From Candidatus Schekmanbacteria bacterium RIFCSPLOWO2_02_FULL_38_14 (GTDB taxonomy: Bacteria > Schekmanbacteria > GWA2-38-11), in the NCBI GenBank assembly GCA_001790855.1, contig MGDH01000009.1, positions 85,486 through 149,485 on the forward strand: a stretch of DNA of 64,000 nucleotides, read 5' to 3'. The notes under the pieces were generated by a model. That model saw only the letters and a list, made by a program, of their open reading frames with translations, had not been told where the DNA came from and did no database searches. This document shows positions 19,631-28,349 of this stretch, piece after piece; position 1 is the stretch's first letter, and every line of letters begins with the position of its first letter. Both the position numbers and the translations under genes were made by a program.

Positions 19631-20545
19631 TTATTTAGAACCAATGTAAAATCTTATCCTTCCTGCAAAAAATCCAATAATGTAAATAAATCTTAGTTGT
19701 TCAATAAAAGCATTCTGTGGATAAAAAATTTGTATCCATAAATATTTGAATAATTCTTGAATGAGCTGTTTTATAGAATATAAAGGTATACCCAAAATAT
19801 TTCTATAACCATAATATCCCATCCGGATTCCTCGCAATTCACCCTCATCATATCTCCATTTTCTAAAATATGATTTTTTAATTCGATGTGCAGGTATACA
19901 GTGATACACTAAAATATCAGGAGAATAAAGAATCTTCTCTCCTCCTTTTAATAATGATTGAAAAAACTCTGTCTCCTCATCTGCATATAATTTCGTTGGT
20001 AGTCGGCCTAGAGTAGTATCAAAATATCCATACTTTTGAAACAAGGAAGACTTAACTGCAAAGTTGGCTCCCCATATCTCAGGAGAATCTATATAAAAGG
20101 GATTTTCTCCATAGTCAAGTAAAGCCAAATAGCCATATAAATCCTTTGTTAACCACTTTGGACATGGTTTCTCCCATATAGGGAGTATTTTGCCTCCGAT
20201 ACAACCTACATAATCTTCCTTGAATATTCTATCAATATTGTGGATCCAGCTTTTTTCAACAATGACATCATCATCAGTAAAGGCGATGATCTCACCTTTT
20301 GCCTCCTTAACTCCTGTATTCCGAGCATGGGAATGCCCCTGCTTTCCTTCAAAAACATATCTAATATTTAACTCAGAAGACCTTACAAAATCTTCAACTA
20401 CTTTTCTCGTATTATCACTGGAATTGTTGTCTACCACAATCACTTCCCATGACAAGTTTACTGGAACTGACATTTCTTTAAGACTCTGAAGTGTCTTCCT
20501 TAAACTTTCAGAACGGTTGTATGTACAGATAATTAAAGATATCAA
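19631..20545 (-). CDS. Family 2 glycosyltransferase
   Basis: The product is 304 residues with SLIICTYNRSESLRKTL, WEVIVVDNNSSDNTRKV, GHSHARNTG and the metal-binding AFTDDDVIVEKSW. The C-terminal part contains YFRKWRYDEGE and a hydrophobic segment. It belongs to the GT2 group often described as rhamnosyl- or glucosyl-transferase-like in EPS loci. It is the last gene before the decayed insertion sequence; its start codon lies only about 14 bases from the insertion sequence end, so its native upstream sequence has been replaced. Confidence 0.87.
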   Translation of the reverse strand: MISLIICTYNRSESLRKTLQSLKEMSVPVNLSWEVIVVDNNSSDNTRKVVEDFVRSSELNIRYVFEGKQGHSHARNTGVKEAKGEIIAFTDDDVIVEKSWIHNIDRIFKEDYVGCIGGKILPIWEKPCPKWLTKDLYGYLALLDYGENPFYIDSPEIWGANFAVKSSLFQKYGYFDTTLGRLPTKLYADEETEFFQSLLKGGEKILYSPDILVYHCIPAHRIKKSYFRKWRYDEGELRGIRMGYYGYRNILGIPLYSIKQLIQELFKYLWIQIFYPQNAFIEQLRFIYIIGFFAGRIRFYIGSK

Positions 20546-20558
20546 TTAACTTCACCTA

Positions 20559-20589
20559 TGATCTTACCCCGAAAATATGGACACACACA
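20559..20589. repeat. Left terminal inverted repeat of the IS3 remnant
   Basis: The sequence begins TGATCTTACCCCGAAA and continues to GGACACACAC. It pairs with the right end at 21421-21451 over nearly its full length, with one indel and a few mismatches. It lies in the short gap between the GT2 gene start at 20545 and the transposase stop at 20591. Confidence 0.85.
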
Positions 20590-20590
20590 A

Positions 20591-21382
20591 TTAGACAGCA
20601 TTAACTTTTCCTTCATAAGTTAATCTTTCAAAGTTTTCAGGTGACATATACCTTAAAGCCGAATGTCTTCGTTCCCGCTTGTAAAACATTTTAATATATT
20701 CAAATATAGAAAGCCTTGCTGATTCCCTGGTCTCATAACTCTCAAAGAAGACATGTTCTGTCTTTATTGTGTTAAAAAACGTCTCTGTTATTGCATTGCC
20801 ATAACAATTACCTTTACTGCTCATGCTTTGTCTTATCCCATGGGCTTTTAATATCTTTACTATGTCGTTACTGGCATATTGTATTCCCTGGTCAGAATGA
20901 AATATCAACCCATGGTCTGGATTCCTTTCTGCCAGTACTTTAAGCAAAACTTTTTTCACTATATATATCACTTCTTAAATATCTTTCCAGTGCCCACTCT
21001 ACTATTTTTCTGCTGTATATATCAAGTATTATTGACAGATACAGCCAGCCTTCTTTTGTCCAGATATTATATCTGATGACCATACCTGATTCTTCTCCTC
21101 TGCCATAAATTCCTGCTGCAACAAATCAGCAGCTGTGGTTTTCTCATGGTTAGATCTTGTCGTCACCTTAAACCGGCGCTTTGTCTTTGCCATTATCTTA
21201 TTTTCCTTCGTAAACATGGCTATCCTGTTACGGCTGTATGGGACTTCTTTCTCTTTTGATAATGTACTCTTGGCTATCCCTAAATCTCGCGCTACTGATT
21301 CCTTGCTTCTGCCTCCTTCTAATACCAACTTCACCGCGTCTCATTTGAACTCCTTATCATATATTCTACGATTTCCTCCCAT
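20591..21382 (-). pseudogene. IS3-family transposase, inactivated by stop, deletion and frameshift
   Basis: Reading down from an ATG at 21382, the OrfA start MGGNRRIYDKEFK is interrupted by TGA and then continues DAVKLVLEGGRSKESVARDL, the helix-turn-helix region. It jumps after KSTLSKEK to an OrfB segment (RRFKVTTRSNHEKTT) and breaks after VWSSDIIS, which holds the first catalytic Asp. After a frame change the remaining catalytic core is present in 20591-20971: IFHSDQGIQYAS with the second Asp, and NAITETFFNTIKTE with the Glu. The OrfA-OrfB junction and the N-terminal half of OrfB are missing. The gene cannot make an active transposase. Confidence 0.88.
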
Positions 21383-21420
21383 GGCTCACATCTCCTATCT
21401 TTATTATTTACTTTTTGGTT

Positions 21421-21451
21421 TCGGTGTGTCCACTTTTTTAGGGTAAGATCA
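21421..21451. repeat. Right terminal inverted repeat of the IS3 remnant
   Basis: The plus-strand sequence contains GTGTGTCCAC and ends GGGTAAGATCA. On the minus strand it forms the last codons and the TAA stop of the GT-C-like gene (…ENLILP, stop), so this repeat is both coding and a transposon end. Confidence 0.85.
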
Positions 21452-23138
21452 GATTTTCTGCTCTCGGGTTTTTGGCAAGCCAGTTCCCGAAAGGATTTAT
21501 TTGCTTGCCAAAATACATATTGATTTTCCCATCAAGTGCCTCAAATACCTTGTTAAAATTCTCAATTTCTACTGTAGATGAAGAAAGATAAACGTATAGT
21601 GTTCCATTATCATCATGCAACAACTCAAACTTTCTACAGGTTGCCCGTCTCTGTTCTGAATTATATTTAAAATCAAAAAGCCATTTCATATATTCTATCC
21701 ATTTTGACGGACAAGTATAACCATTATATTTTGCAATGTCATAATCTGGTGTTACATAGGATAATGCTACAACAACACATTTTTCTTCTTTCAAATGATA
21801 ATATTCTGGAAGAGATTCATTGTTATAAAAGAATAGAAGGAGATCTGCATCAAGCACTTTTTCTCTCTCAAAAAAATATTGTAAATGATTTTGAGTAGTC
21901 CAATCCGTTAAAATCACACACTCCTCAGGTATAAGTTTTGCCATCCTCCAGGCATTACGATAATCTGTTCCTTGGGTTTGATGGAGCGCTAAAGCATTTT
22001 TGCCATTTTTTGCAGAAATAAAGGCTATAAACAAAATCAAGACAACAGGAATAAGTTTGTTAAGGAATCTTAATTTTTTTTCTTTACCCAATAAATCCTT
22101 TATGGATAGGGCAAACAAAAGCATGATTGGAACCAATGTTGTGATAAAAAATTCTTTCTCACCAGGCAACCACCAAAGAAAAAAGATGAAATATGTCATT
22201 ATCCAGATTAGCAAAAATCTTCGAAACTTATTATGATATGTTGCAGGTTTGCTAGCTTTCACTAAATTCCAAATAAACAGAATGATTAGAAAGGATACCG
22301 CAATGTAGCGAAACCTCCTAGGAAGTTCAACGACATTCCACAATTGGCTCTTCAGAAGCTTTTTGATACCAAGTAAACTGAAATGCTCAAGGCTTCCCCA
22401 ATTAGGATCAGGATAAAAGCTATAACTTAAGCAGAATCGAAGAAAGTTTGCAGCAGTCCTGTTTTCATCAATAGAAAAAAAGGCTAATATATATGCTAAT
22501 AATACAATTATACCAGAAAGGGACAAAATTATTATTAAAGACTTATATCTTTGTTTGTTTTGTGTAGCAATGAAATAGTAACTAAATGGAATGCAAAATA
22601 ACACATTTGTTTGATGATAAAATATAGCCATTGTGAGTAATAGTAAAAGCGCGATAACTTTAGCATTATCGAATTTGTTCGACATGAGACGAGTAGTCAT
22701 AATTAATACGAATAGGGTAAGACAAGCTGTAGCAGGGATATAAACTTCTATTTGTGTTGAAAACACCAAAATTCCCCGAGAAATAAGGAGAAGAATTGTT
22801 AATAATGTGGAAAAGAAGGAGGAAAAGACTATTACGTCTTTAAGAATAACATAGAATGACAAGATGACTACCGTAGCTAATATGATATTATGAAGTTGAG
22901 CAGCAAATATTACATCGCATGATTTACATATCAACGTAATAGCCGAATAGGACAAGTAAATAATTGGGGTAAATAAAAGATGGTGAGGATGAAACATTCT
23001 CTGTCCTGTTTTGGCAGATAAGGCATAACTAAGACTGTCACCTGTTTGTTGAGTTGCTCGTAACATAAATAGGAGCAAGAATGTAACTATAAAAATAGAC
23101 ACGACCGGTATAATTTTAATTTTGGTTCGTGAAAGCAT
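21438..23138 (-). CDS. Multi-span membrane protein, GT-C/PMT-like glycosyltransferase candidate
   Basis: The product is 566 residues with about ten to twelve membrane helices over the first 390 residues and a soluble C-terminal domain of about 170 residues. The first periplasmic loop contains SYALSAKTGQRMFHPHHLLF; this placement of polar and His residues after helix 1 resembles GT-C enzymes that use polyprenol-phosphate sugars. I found no decisive family motif. A strong AAGGAGG ribosome site lies 13 bases before the ATG. The C-terminal six residues and the stop codon are made by the inverted repeat of the neighbouring IS3 remnant, so the native C-terminus was probably cut. Confidence 0.65.
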   Translation of the reverse strand: MLSRTKIKIIPVVSIFIVTFLLLFMLRATQQTGDSLSYALSAKTGQRMFHPHHLLFTPIIYLSYSAITLICKSCDVIFAAQLHNIILATVVILSFYVILKDVIVFSSFFSTLLTILLLISRGILVFSTQIEVYIPATACLTLFVLIMTTRLMSNKFDNAKVIALLLLLTMAIFYHQTNVLFCIPFSYYFIATQNKQRYKSLIIILSLSGIIVLLAYILAFFSIDENRTAANFLRFCLSYSFYPDPNWGSLEHFSLLGIKKLLKSQLWNVVELPRRFRYIAVSFLIILFIWNLVKASKPATYHNKFRRFLLIWIMTYFIFFLWWLPGEKEFFITTLVPIMLLFALSIKDLLGKEKKLRFLNKLIPVVLILFIAFISAKNGKNALALHQTQGTDYRNAWRMAKLIPEECVILTDWTTQNHLQYFFEREKVLDADLLLFFYNNESLPEYYHLKEEKCVVVALSYVTPDYDIAKYNGYTCPSKWIEYMKWLFDFKYNSEQRRATCRKFELLHDDNGTLYVYLSSSTVEIENFNKVFEALDGKINMYFGKQINPFGNWLAKNPRAENLILP

Positions 23139-23472
23139 GATTCAGATAGAACCTCCTTATAGTTCGCTACATTAAGGAATACTCACAGTTTATATCTAAC
23201 TGCCAAAAACATTAAAGCTTCCTCGCCTTAAGCAAACATTTCCATAGATTACTTTCTCTTCGATCAGACGAATTGTTTACGATTTTGAGTGATAGAGATA
23301 TTCTTGCCGCTCAACGACCGAGTTGAGCGATGGTTTGGATAACGAAGCGAACTGGTTCACGAATGTTATGCGACCGGTCGCTCCAGCGTTTTGTTGGCGT
23401 GTCGCGAATCAGCGCACAGGCAACGAAATTATGATTTAGGGTAATATCATACAATATTCTCATATAACATAA
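23139..23472. other. 334-base intergenic region with attC-like hairpin element
   Basis: The gap between the pyruvyl transferase stop and the start of the GT-C-like gene contains a GC-richer segment at about 23305-23415, unlike the surrounding AT-rich spacer. Apart from this segment and the ribosome site at the 23138 end I see no gene or clear promoter. Confidence 0.6.
23309..23398 (-). repeat. attC-like imperfect inverted repeat
   Basis: On the minus strand the element runs from GCCAACAAAACGCTGGAGCG at 23398 to GCTCAACTCGGTCGTTGAGC ending at 23309. The second block contains a GTTRRRY-type core (GTTGAGC) and the first a near-match to RYYYAAC. The centre has a perfect palindrome CGACCGGTCG (23371-23380), and GCTCAAC/GTTGAGC form a 7-bp stem around six bases. 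Length (90 bases) and layout resemble integron attC sites. It lies about 75 bases downstream of the pyruvyl transferase stop, where a cassette attC would be. No integrase is visible. It could instead be an unrelated repetitive hairpin. Confidence 0.35.
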
Positions 23473-24783
23473 TCAACTAAAGTAACTTTTCACCTGTTTA
23501 TCAAATATATTGTACCAAAGCTCTTTGGACTTTTTTGCCTCAAGGCTAAGCTTTTCCCGGAAAACTCCGTCCTCAAATAATTGTACAATATGATTTACTG
23601 CCTGATTTGTACTGGTCTCATTTAGAGGTAGGGCTAATCTTCCATCTTTCCAAAAACCACAAAGCCCACGAGCTTTTTGTAAGTAATAATCACCATCATG
23701 AATACAGACCGCTGGAACTCCCTGACTTAAAGCAAAAGTACAAAAATGGTACGATACTCCGACTACACCAAATGCCTTGCCAAGTATTCCCTTGACCAGA
23801 CCTGGAGTCAGGTTATTATTCTCCATCACTAATATTTGTGCAGAACGCACTAATTTAGCCAACTCTTTTCCTGATACGATATCACTATCACCCGGATTTA
23901 ATGCTATAGGAACAATCACTATCGGCATTTGAAAATAAATTCCAATTTTATCTAAAATAACAGCAATTTGTTGTAAATGCCTCTTTTGCTCTAACGCATA
24001 GAATGCAATACGGACGTTAAACGCCAGAAATTCATTTTCTTTTAATCCATATTGGTCTAAAAGATTTAATATAAGTTCATCATCTGCTGGAGAAAGTCCA
24101 AAAGAATCATCTCCCATAACTTCAAATTGTTTCGCATCTATATGAGCTTTTTGACAAAAACTCAAGGAATCTATCGGTTCACGCAAACCTACAAAATTAG
24201 ACTTACGCAAAACTCTGCACAAAGCCTTCTTAAGTATATTGGACTTAAATGGTCCTATTTGCTGACCTGTAAGTACTATAGGTTTATCCTGTTCAGCAAA
24301 TGTGAGTAGCAAACAACTCTTTTTAAACAGTTCTTCAAGAAATGTATCAGTCAGGTTACCACCACCAACGATGTGCAGAGCATCAAACTGTTCACAAAAT
24401 TCACTCAGTTTTATGCTCTTATTTTCTGTTTTTGAATAATTAGCAATTGAGAGTGAACCTGCTGGAAAAAATCTTCCCAGACTCCACAATGTAATTTTAC
24501 GAGACACCTTTCGCCAACAATTGCGGTATCTCCTGAAAAACGGTACACCTGCAAAAATATTCATAAAAAAAGATTTCACTATATATTCATTATATTCCTT
24601 TTGTCTGAATACCCCAGGAAAATCCCATATCACAGTCTTTAAACTCTGACTATCTACCACAAATATTTCAGCTTCTGGTAAAATGCTCTTAAGTCTTAAG
24701 ACAACTCCTTCTATCATAGCAGTGTCCCCTAAGTTGCCATATGCACCATGATCTACAAGGAGTTTCATTTTTTTGTTAGCCAT
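23473..24783 (-). CDS. Polysaccharide pyruvyl transferase family protein
   Basis: The product is 436 residues of the CsaB/WcaK family. Motifs include HGAYGNLGDTAMIEGVVLRL at the N-terminus, VLTGQQIGPFKSN, NFVGLREPIDS and the C-terminal VGVSYHFCTFALSQGVPAV. Family members transfer pyruvate from phosphoenolpyruvate to a hexose, forming a ketal that gives the polysaccharide negative charge; WcaK-like members may have other roles. Codon use is less AT-biased than in the genes at 11-18 kb. It has its own spacers on both sides (about 210 and 330 bases), so it may be transcribed or acquired separately. Confidence 0.85.
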   Translation of the reverse strand: MANKKMKLLVDHGAYGNLGDTAMIEGVVLRLKSILPEAEIFVVDSQSLKTVIWDFPGVFRQKEYNEYIVKSFFMNIFAGVPFFRRYRNCWRKVSRKITLWSLGRFFPAGSLSIANYSKTENKSIKLSEFCEQFDALHIVGGGNLTDTFLEELFKKSCLLLTFAEQDKPIVLTGQQIGPFKSNILKKALCRVLRKSNFVGLREPIDSLSFCQKAHIDAKQFEVMGDDSFGLSPADDELILNLLDQYGLKENEFLAFNVRIAFYALEQKRHLQQIAVILDKIGIYFQMPIVIVPIALNPGDSDIVSGKELAKLVRSAQILVMENNNLTPGLVKGILGKAFGVVGVSYHFCTFALSQGVPAVCIHDGDYYLQKARGLCGFWKDGRLALPLNETSTNQAVNHIVQLFEDGVFREKLSLEAKKSKELWYNIFDKQVKSYFS

Positions 24784-24994
24784 ATATATGCCACCGCTCT
24801 CAGTTAGGTTATAAATTTTATCATATTATTAATAATACTTTCCCCATCATAGACTGAAATAATTATTAATATCGGTGGTTGATAATTGAAATCATCCTTA
24901 CCCAATTCTATGCACAATCTTTACACTTTCAAGTAGGAATCTTTTCGTCAAATTGCTTTATGATTATCACATAACAATTAACATACCAATAACC

Positions 24995-26173
24995 TTACGG
25001 AACTGACTTCAAATTGATAAGGAGTTTTCTTACTATTTTCTTTAAGCGTTTAATAAAACCGATTTTCTTGAAACCGCTTAGCCTCAGTCGCCTTATTCCT
25101 CTATAATATCGCTCAGTTAGACAATCATTCAGAGCTTTTGCCAAAGCAGGATCATTACCTAACCTTTTAACAGCCTCCAAGTTTTCTTTGTAAGAAGGGA
25201 TGTTTAATGGATTTGATATTTCAACCCGAGCTAATGCTTCTAAATCCAGTGGACGTTTAAAGGTCGTACAACGTTCCAATACACCGGCTATTCGCAGGCT
25301 TACCATTGTACGTAAACATTTTTCACACTGACAGCAATTGTAAGCTCCTTGCCGGTTCTCCCAGCAGACTCGAAGCGATTTCAGAGCAATGTCATTCAAT
25401 GCGATTTGCTCGACTTTTTCAATCCTAGTGGCTTCGCAACCATCATGCACTATCTCTGTCTCTTCAGTGCTCCATAATGGGTCCAGTATCGGATGAGAAC
25501 CTGTTGGAAGCAGGTTGGTGTAAGAGAGAGAAGCAGCAATGTAAACCTTTTTCAGTTGTGGTGACAGTAGAAGAGCAACACTCGCTAAGGCTGCACCATG
25601 ATATAGTTTCCACGGAACATAACAATCGGAGAACTCTCGCAAATTAGTCTCTACTTCAATAAGTTGCTTATGGAGTTTGCTGGCAATATCCCGGATCGCT
25701 TGAGACACTTTGGCACGTAGCAAAGTGTCATCCAATCGGATGTCGAAACCGTGTACAAAAATTAGTTTGGTGATTTCATTGCGATTTTTCAGGAGTGTAT
25801 AGAAGGAATCAACACCTCCAGTGAAAAAGCACCCAACACCTCTGTCGGTATTAGTAACAGATTCAGAAGTATTCTTGGTTTTGGCTTCGACTGAAATCTT
25901 TTGGAAGCTCCGATCCCAAACATGAAAAATTTCCTGAATTCTGGGAATAGATTCTAGAAGTTTTGGGAAAACATCTCCAGTTATTCGCAGGGAGCCATCC
26001 GCTTTCATTGCAGGTAGCAGTGTTGCTGCCAAAAAAGTCTCAGCTCCGGCAGATAAAGAACCTCCCGTTATCCGGTAGTATATCTCATAGCAACTTCCAT
26101 TTATGTTAATCGAAGCAGAAACGACCTGAGACACGTCCTCGTCTGAATACCTTGGCTCACTAACTATTACCAT
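24995..26173 (-). CDS. QueC-like PP-loop ATPase with zinc-type Cys cluster, function unknown
   Basis: The product is 392 residues. It has a PP-loop FTGGVDS at 117-123, which fits the SGGxDS motif of N-type ATP pyrophosphatases. A cysteine cluster follows at C270, C280, C283 and C286 (CWENRQGAYNCCQCEKCLRT), spaced almost as the zinc site of QueC (7-cyano-7-deazaguanine synthase). Residues 1-110 form an extra domain I do not recognise. The position inside a glycan locus suggests ATP-dependent amidation or similar activation of a carboxylated sugar or lipid, rather than queuosine synthesis, but that is inference. Other PP-loop families such as thiolases remain possible. Confidence 0.7.
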   Translation of the reverse strand: MVIVSEPRYSDEDVSQVVSASININGSCYEIYYRITGGSLSAGAETFLAATLLPAMKADGSLRITGDVFPKLLESIPRIQEIFHVWDRSFQKISVEAKTKNTSESVTNTDRGVGCFFTGGVDSFYTLLKNRNEITKLIFVHGFDIRLDDTLLRAKVSQAIRDIASKLHKQLIEVETNLREFSDCYVPWKLYHGAALASVALLLSPQLKKVYIAASLSYTNLLPTGSHPILDPLWSTEETEIVHDGCEATRIEKVEQIALNDIALKSLRVCWENRQGAYNCCQCEKCLRTMVSLRIAGVLERCTTFKRPLDLEALARVEISNPLNIPSYKENLEAVKRLGNDPALAKALNDCLTERYYRGIRRLRLSGFKKIGFIKRLKKIVRKLLINLKSVP

Positions 26174-26246
26174 TGTCTTTTTTTAAATCCATTAATTGTT
26201 ATCTGATACTTCATGTATAACTATTATGATGCATGTATCAGCTATT

Positions 26247-27470
26247 TCATTCCTCTTTTATAATATCCCAAGATACCGGGACATCAATAATGGCATACTC
26301 CGAACTTGGCAGTTTTTTGGCTATTTCATCATTCTGAATATTTATAATTAAATCTGGTTGTCCAAATTCATCCAATACACGACCAGTTGATATATCAGTA
26401 AGAAAGAGTCGCATCCTGTAGTTATTAGGTAGTAAATTACAATTAAACTGACATGTTAATCTCCTAACTCCAGGTTTTATAACTATGTTTCCTATTTCTG
26501 AGCTAAGTCCAATGTAATCCTGCCCATCATGGCTTCCAATTTTAATAATTAAATGCGATTCTGGAAACCCTAGTGGCAAATTGCATTCTATCATTAATTT
26601 AATTGGGGACCCAAAAGGAATTGATGAAATTTTACTTCCAGAACAGTTAATTGGCGTAACAGTAAATGCCATATCATTTGATAAAATTGATTTGCTTTTG
26701 TTGCCAGATATTCTACTAACAAAATCGCGATAAGTTTTGATAGCATGGTTTGGATCTCCTATATGTTTTATTTCTCCATGTGCAAGCACAATAACTTTGT
26801 CACACAATCTTGCAACTTGCCTAACATTATGGCTTACAAAAATCAAAGTTGTACCACTGGAAATGACTTCTCGCATTTTTAATAGAGACTTTGCTTGGAA
26901 ACCAGCATCACCCACACTTAACACCTCATCTACAAGCAAAATCTCAGGGTCAACATGAGCAGCAACAGAAAAACCCAATCGTGTATACATACCGGATGAG
27001 TACCGTTTTACAGGAGTATCTATGAAATCCTCAAGCCCTGAAAATTCGACAATCTCATCGAATTTTTTATCTATTTCATTTTTTTTCATTCCAAGAATAG
27101 CACCATTCAAATATATATTTTCTCTTCCGGTAAGGTCCTGATGGAAACCGGCTCCAACCTCGATTAATGCACTTAATCTGCCATTAACCTTGATGTCCCC
27201 TTTGTTGGGTTTTAAAATTCTGCTTAGCAATTTAAGTATTGTGCTCTTCCCAGCTCCATTGGGACCAATAATGCCAAGCGCTTCTCCACGCTTGACTTGG
27301 AAAGAAACATCCTTGATGCTCCAGAACTCTTTATCCAGCAATTCTTCTTTCTGACTCCCTTTGAAAACCCTTTTAGTCATAGAAGGAATAAAATCTCTGA
27401 GAGAGTTGTGCTTCTCTCCTTTTTTAAATTTTTTCCAAACATGATCAAATTCTAAAACTACATCATCCAT
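26247..27470 (-). CDS. wzt: Wzt-type ABC transporter ATP-binding protein with C-terminal glycan-binding domain
   Basis: The product is 407 residues. The ATPase domain has Walker A GPNGAGKST, the signature YSSGMYTRLGFSVA, and Walker B ILLVDEVLSVGD. Residues from about 260 to 405 form a second beta-rich domain, as in Wzt proteins that recognise a modified non-reducing end of the glycan before export. Together with the permease nine bases upstream it forms the exporter of lipid-linked polysaccharide across the inner membrane. A specific capping enzyme (WbdD-like) is not obvious nearby. Confidence 0.92.
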   Translation of the reverse strand: MDDVVLEFDHVWKKFKKGEKHNSLRDFIPSMTKRVFKGSQKEELLDKEFWSIKDVSFQVKRGEALGIIGPNGAGKSTILKLLSRILKPNKGDIKVNGRLSALIEVGAGFHQDLTGRENIYLNGAILGMKKNEIDKKFDEIVEFSGLEDFIDTPVKRYSSGMYTRLGFSVAAHVDPEILLVDEVLSVGDAGFQAKSLLKMREVISSGTTLIFVSHNVRQVARLCDKVIVLAHGEIKHIGDPNHAIKTYRDFVSRISGNKSKSILSNDMAFTVTPINCSGSKISSIPFGSPIKLMIECNLPLGFPESHLIIKIGSHDGQDYIGLSSEIGNIVIKPGVRRLTCQFNCNLLPNNYRMRLFLTDISTGRVLDEFGQPDLIINIQNDEIAKKLPSSEYAIIDVPVSWDIIKEE

Positions 27471-27479
27471 TAAAATTCC

Positions 27480-28265
27480 TTATATATTTTCAGCAAAAGC
27501 AGGTTCGAGATTATCAAATATTTTCCACGAAACTAAAAATCCAATTATTGCCCAACAAGCGGAATAGGTTAGCCAGAGAAAATCAGGCGGATGATGTAAT
27601 ACAACAACATCATTTATAGCCTCAAGAATAGAACCTATTGGGTTTAGAAGCATTATTGGAGCCCACTTGCCAAACATCTTTACCTCGTAAAAAACTGGGG
27701 TAAAGAATATTCCGAATGTAAGGATTACCTCAACAATATATTTTACATCTCTGAAGAATAGATTAGAGCATGACAAAAATAAACCGAAAGCAGCCGTTAT
27801 AAGAATTAACAAAATTAAAAGAACAGGAAGCCACAATAAATAGATGCTCGCTCCTATTCCTGCTATCACAAGTATTACAAAGAGCACCACAGCGGCGACT
27901 GCAAAATCAAATAGATTTGCCAATACTGATGAAAGCGGCAAAACCTCCCGAGGAAAATAGATTTTTGTAACAAGATTGCTCTTACCTACAAGGCTGTTTG
28001 TTGCAAACCGAATTGACCCGACAAAGAACGCCCAAGGAAGAGCCTTGACAGAAACTGATGCCAATTCCATAAATTCCATTGGTTTTCCTGAGACAATAGA
28101 GAAACCTTTTTTAACAAGTATTCCTGCACATACAATCATCATTGGCATAAAAATAGCCCATAAAAAACCCATTACTGATTGCTTGTATCTAACCTTTATG
28201 TCCCTCCATGTAAGCATAAAAAGAAGATGTCTGTATTGAATGAGTTCGTTTATAGTTTCTCGCAT
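27480..28265 (-). CDS. wzm: Wzm-type ABC-2 polysaccharide exporter permease
   Basis: The start was set at the ATG at 28265 (MRETINELIQYRHLLFML), preceded by GAAAG; a TTG at 28277 would add four residues. The length of about 261 residues and six membrane helices are typical. The conserved cytoplasmic N-terminal stretch LTWRDIKVRYKQSVMGFLWA is characteristic of ABC-2 permeases for O-antigen, teichoic acid and capsule. It forms the membrane channel for the Wzt ATPase encoded downstream. Confidence 0.92.
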   Translation of the reverse strand: MRETINELIQYRHLLFMLTWRDIKVRYKQSVMGFLWAIFMPMMIVCAGILVKKGFSIVSGKPMEFMELASVSVKALPWAFFVGSIRFATNSLVGKSNLVTKIYFPREVLPLSSVLANLFDFAVAAVVLFVILVIAGIGASIYLLWLPVLLILLILITAAFGLFLSCSNLFFRDVKYIVEVILTFGIFFTPVFYEVKMFGKWAPIMLLNPIGSILEAINDVVVLHHPPDFLWLTYSACWAIIGFLVSWKIFDNLEPAFAENI

Positions 28266-28349
28266 TTTTTCTTTCAAACTCCTATATACACTTTTAAACT
28301 ATCATTTTAGTTTTTAGTGCTAAATTATTTTTATTACTTATTAAAGCAG

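Larger units (their letters stand above)
20559..21451 (-). mobile_element. Decayed IS3-family insertion sequence, internally deleted
   Basis: The element is bounded by imperfect inverted repeats of about 30 bases. The left end reads TGATCTTACCCCG and continues to GGACACAC; the right end, on the other strand, reads TGATCTTACCCTA and also continues to GGACACAC. The element is about 0.9 kb, shorter than complete IS3 elements (1.2-1.5 kb), and carries one broken transposase. No convincing 3-4 base target duplication is visible (CTA on the left, GAT on the right), which fits an old insertion or later rearrangement. The right repeat overlaps the end of the membrane protein gene at 21438-23138 and supplies its stop codon. 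Confidence 0.85.

Noticed and set aside
24995..26173. Possible Qat-type defence gene (QatC is QueC-like)
   Set aside because: No QatA, QatB or QatD-like genes are adjacent; the neighbours are glycan export and modification genes.
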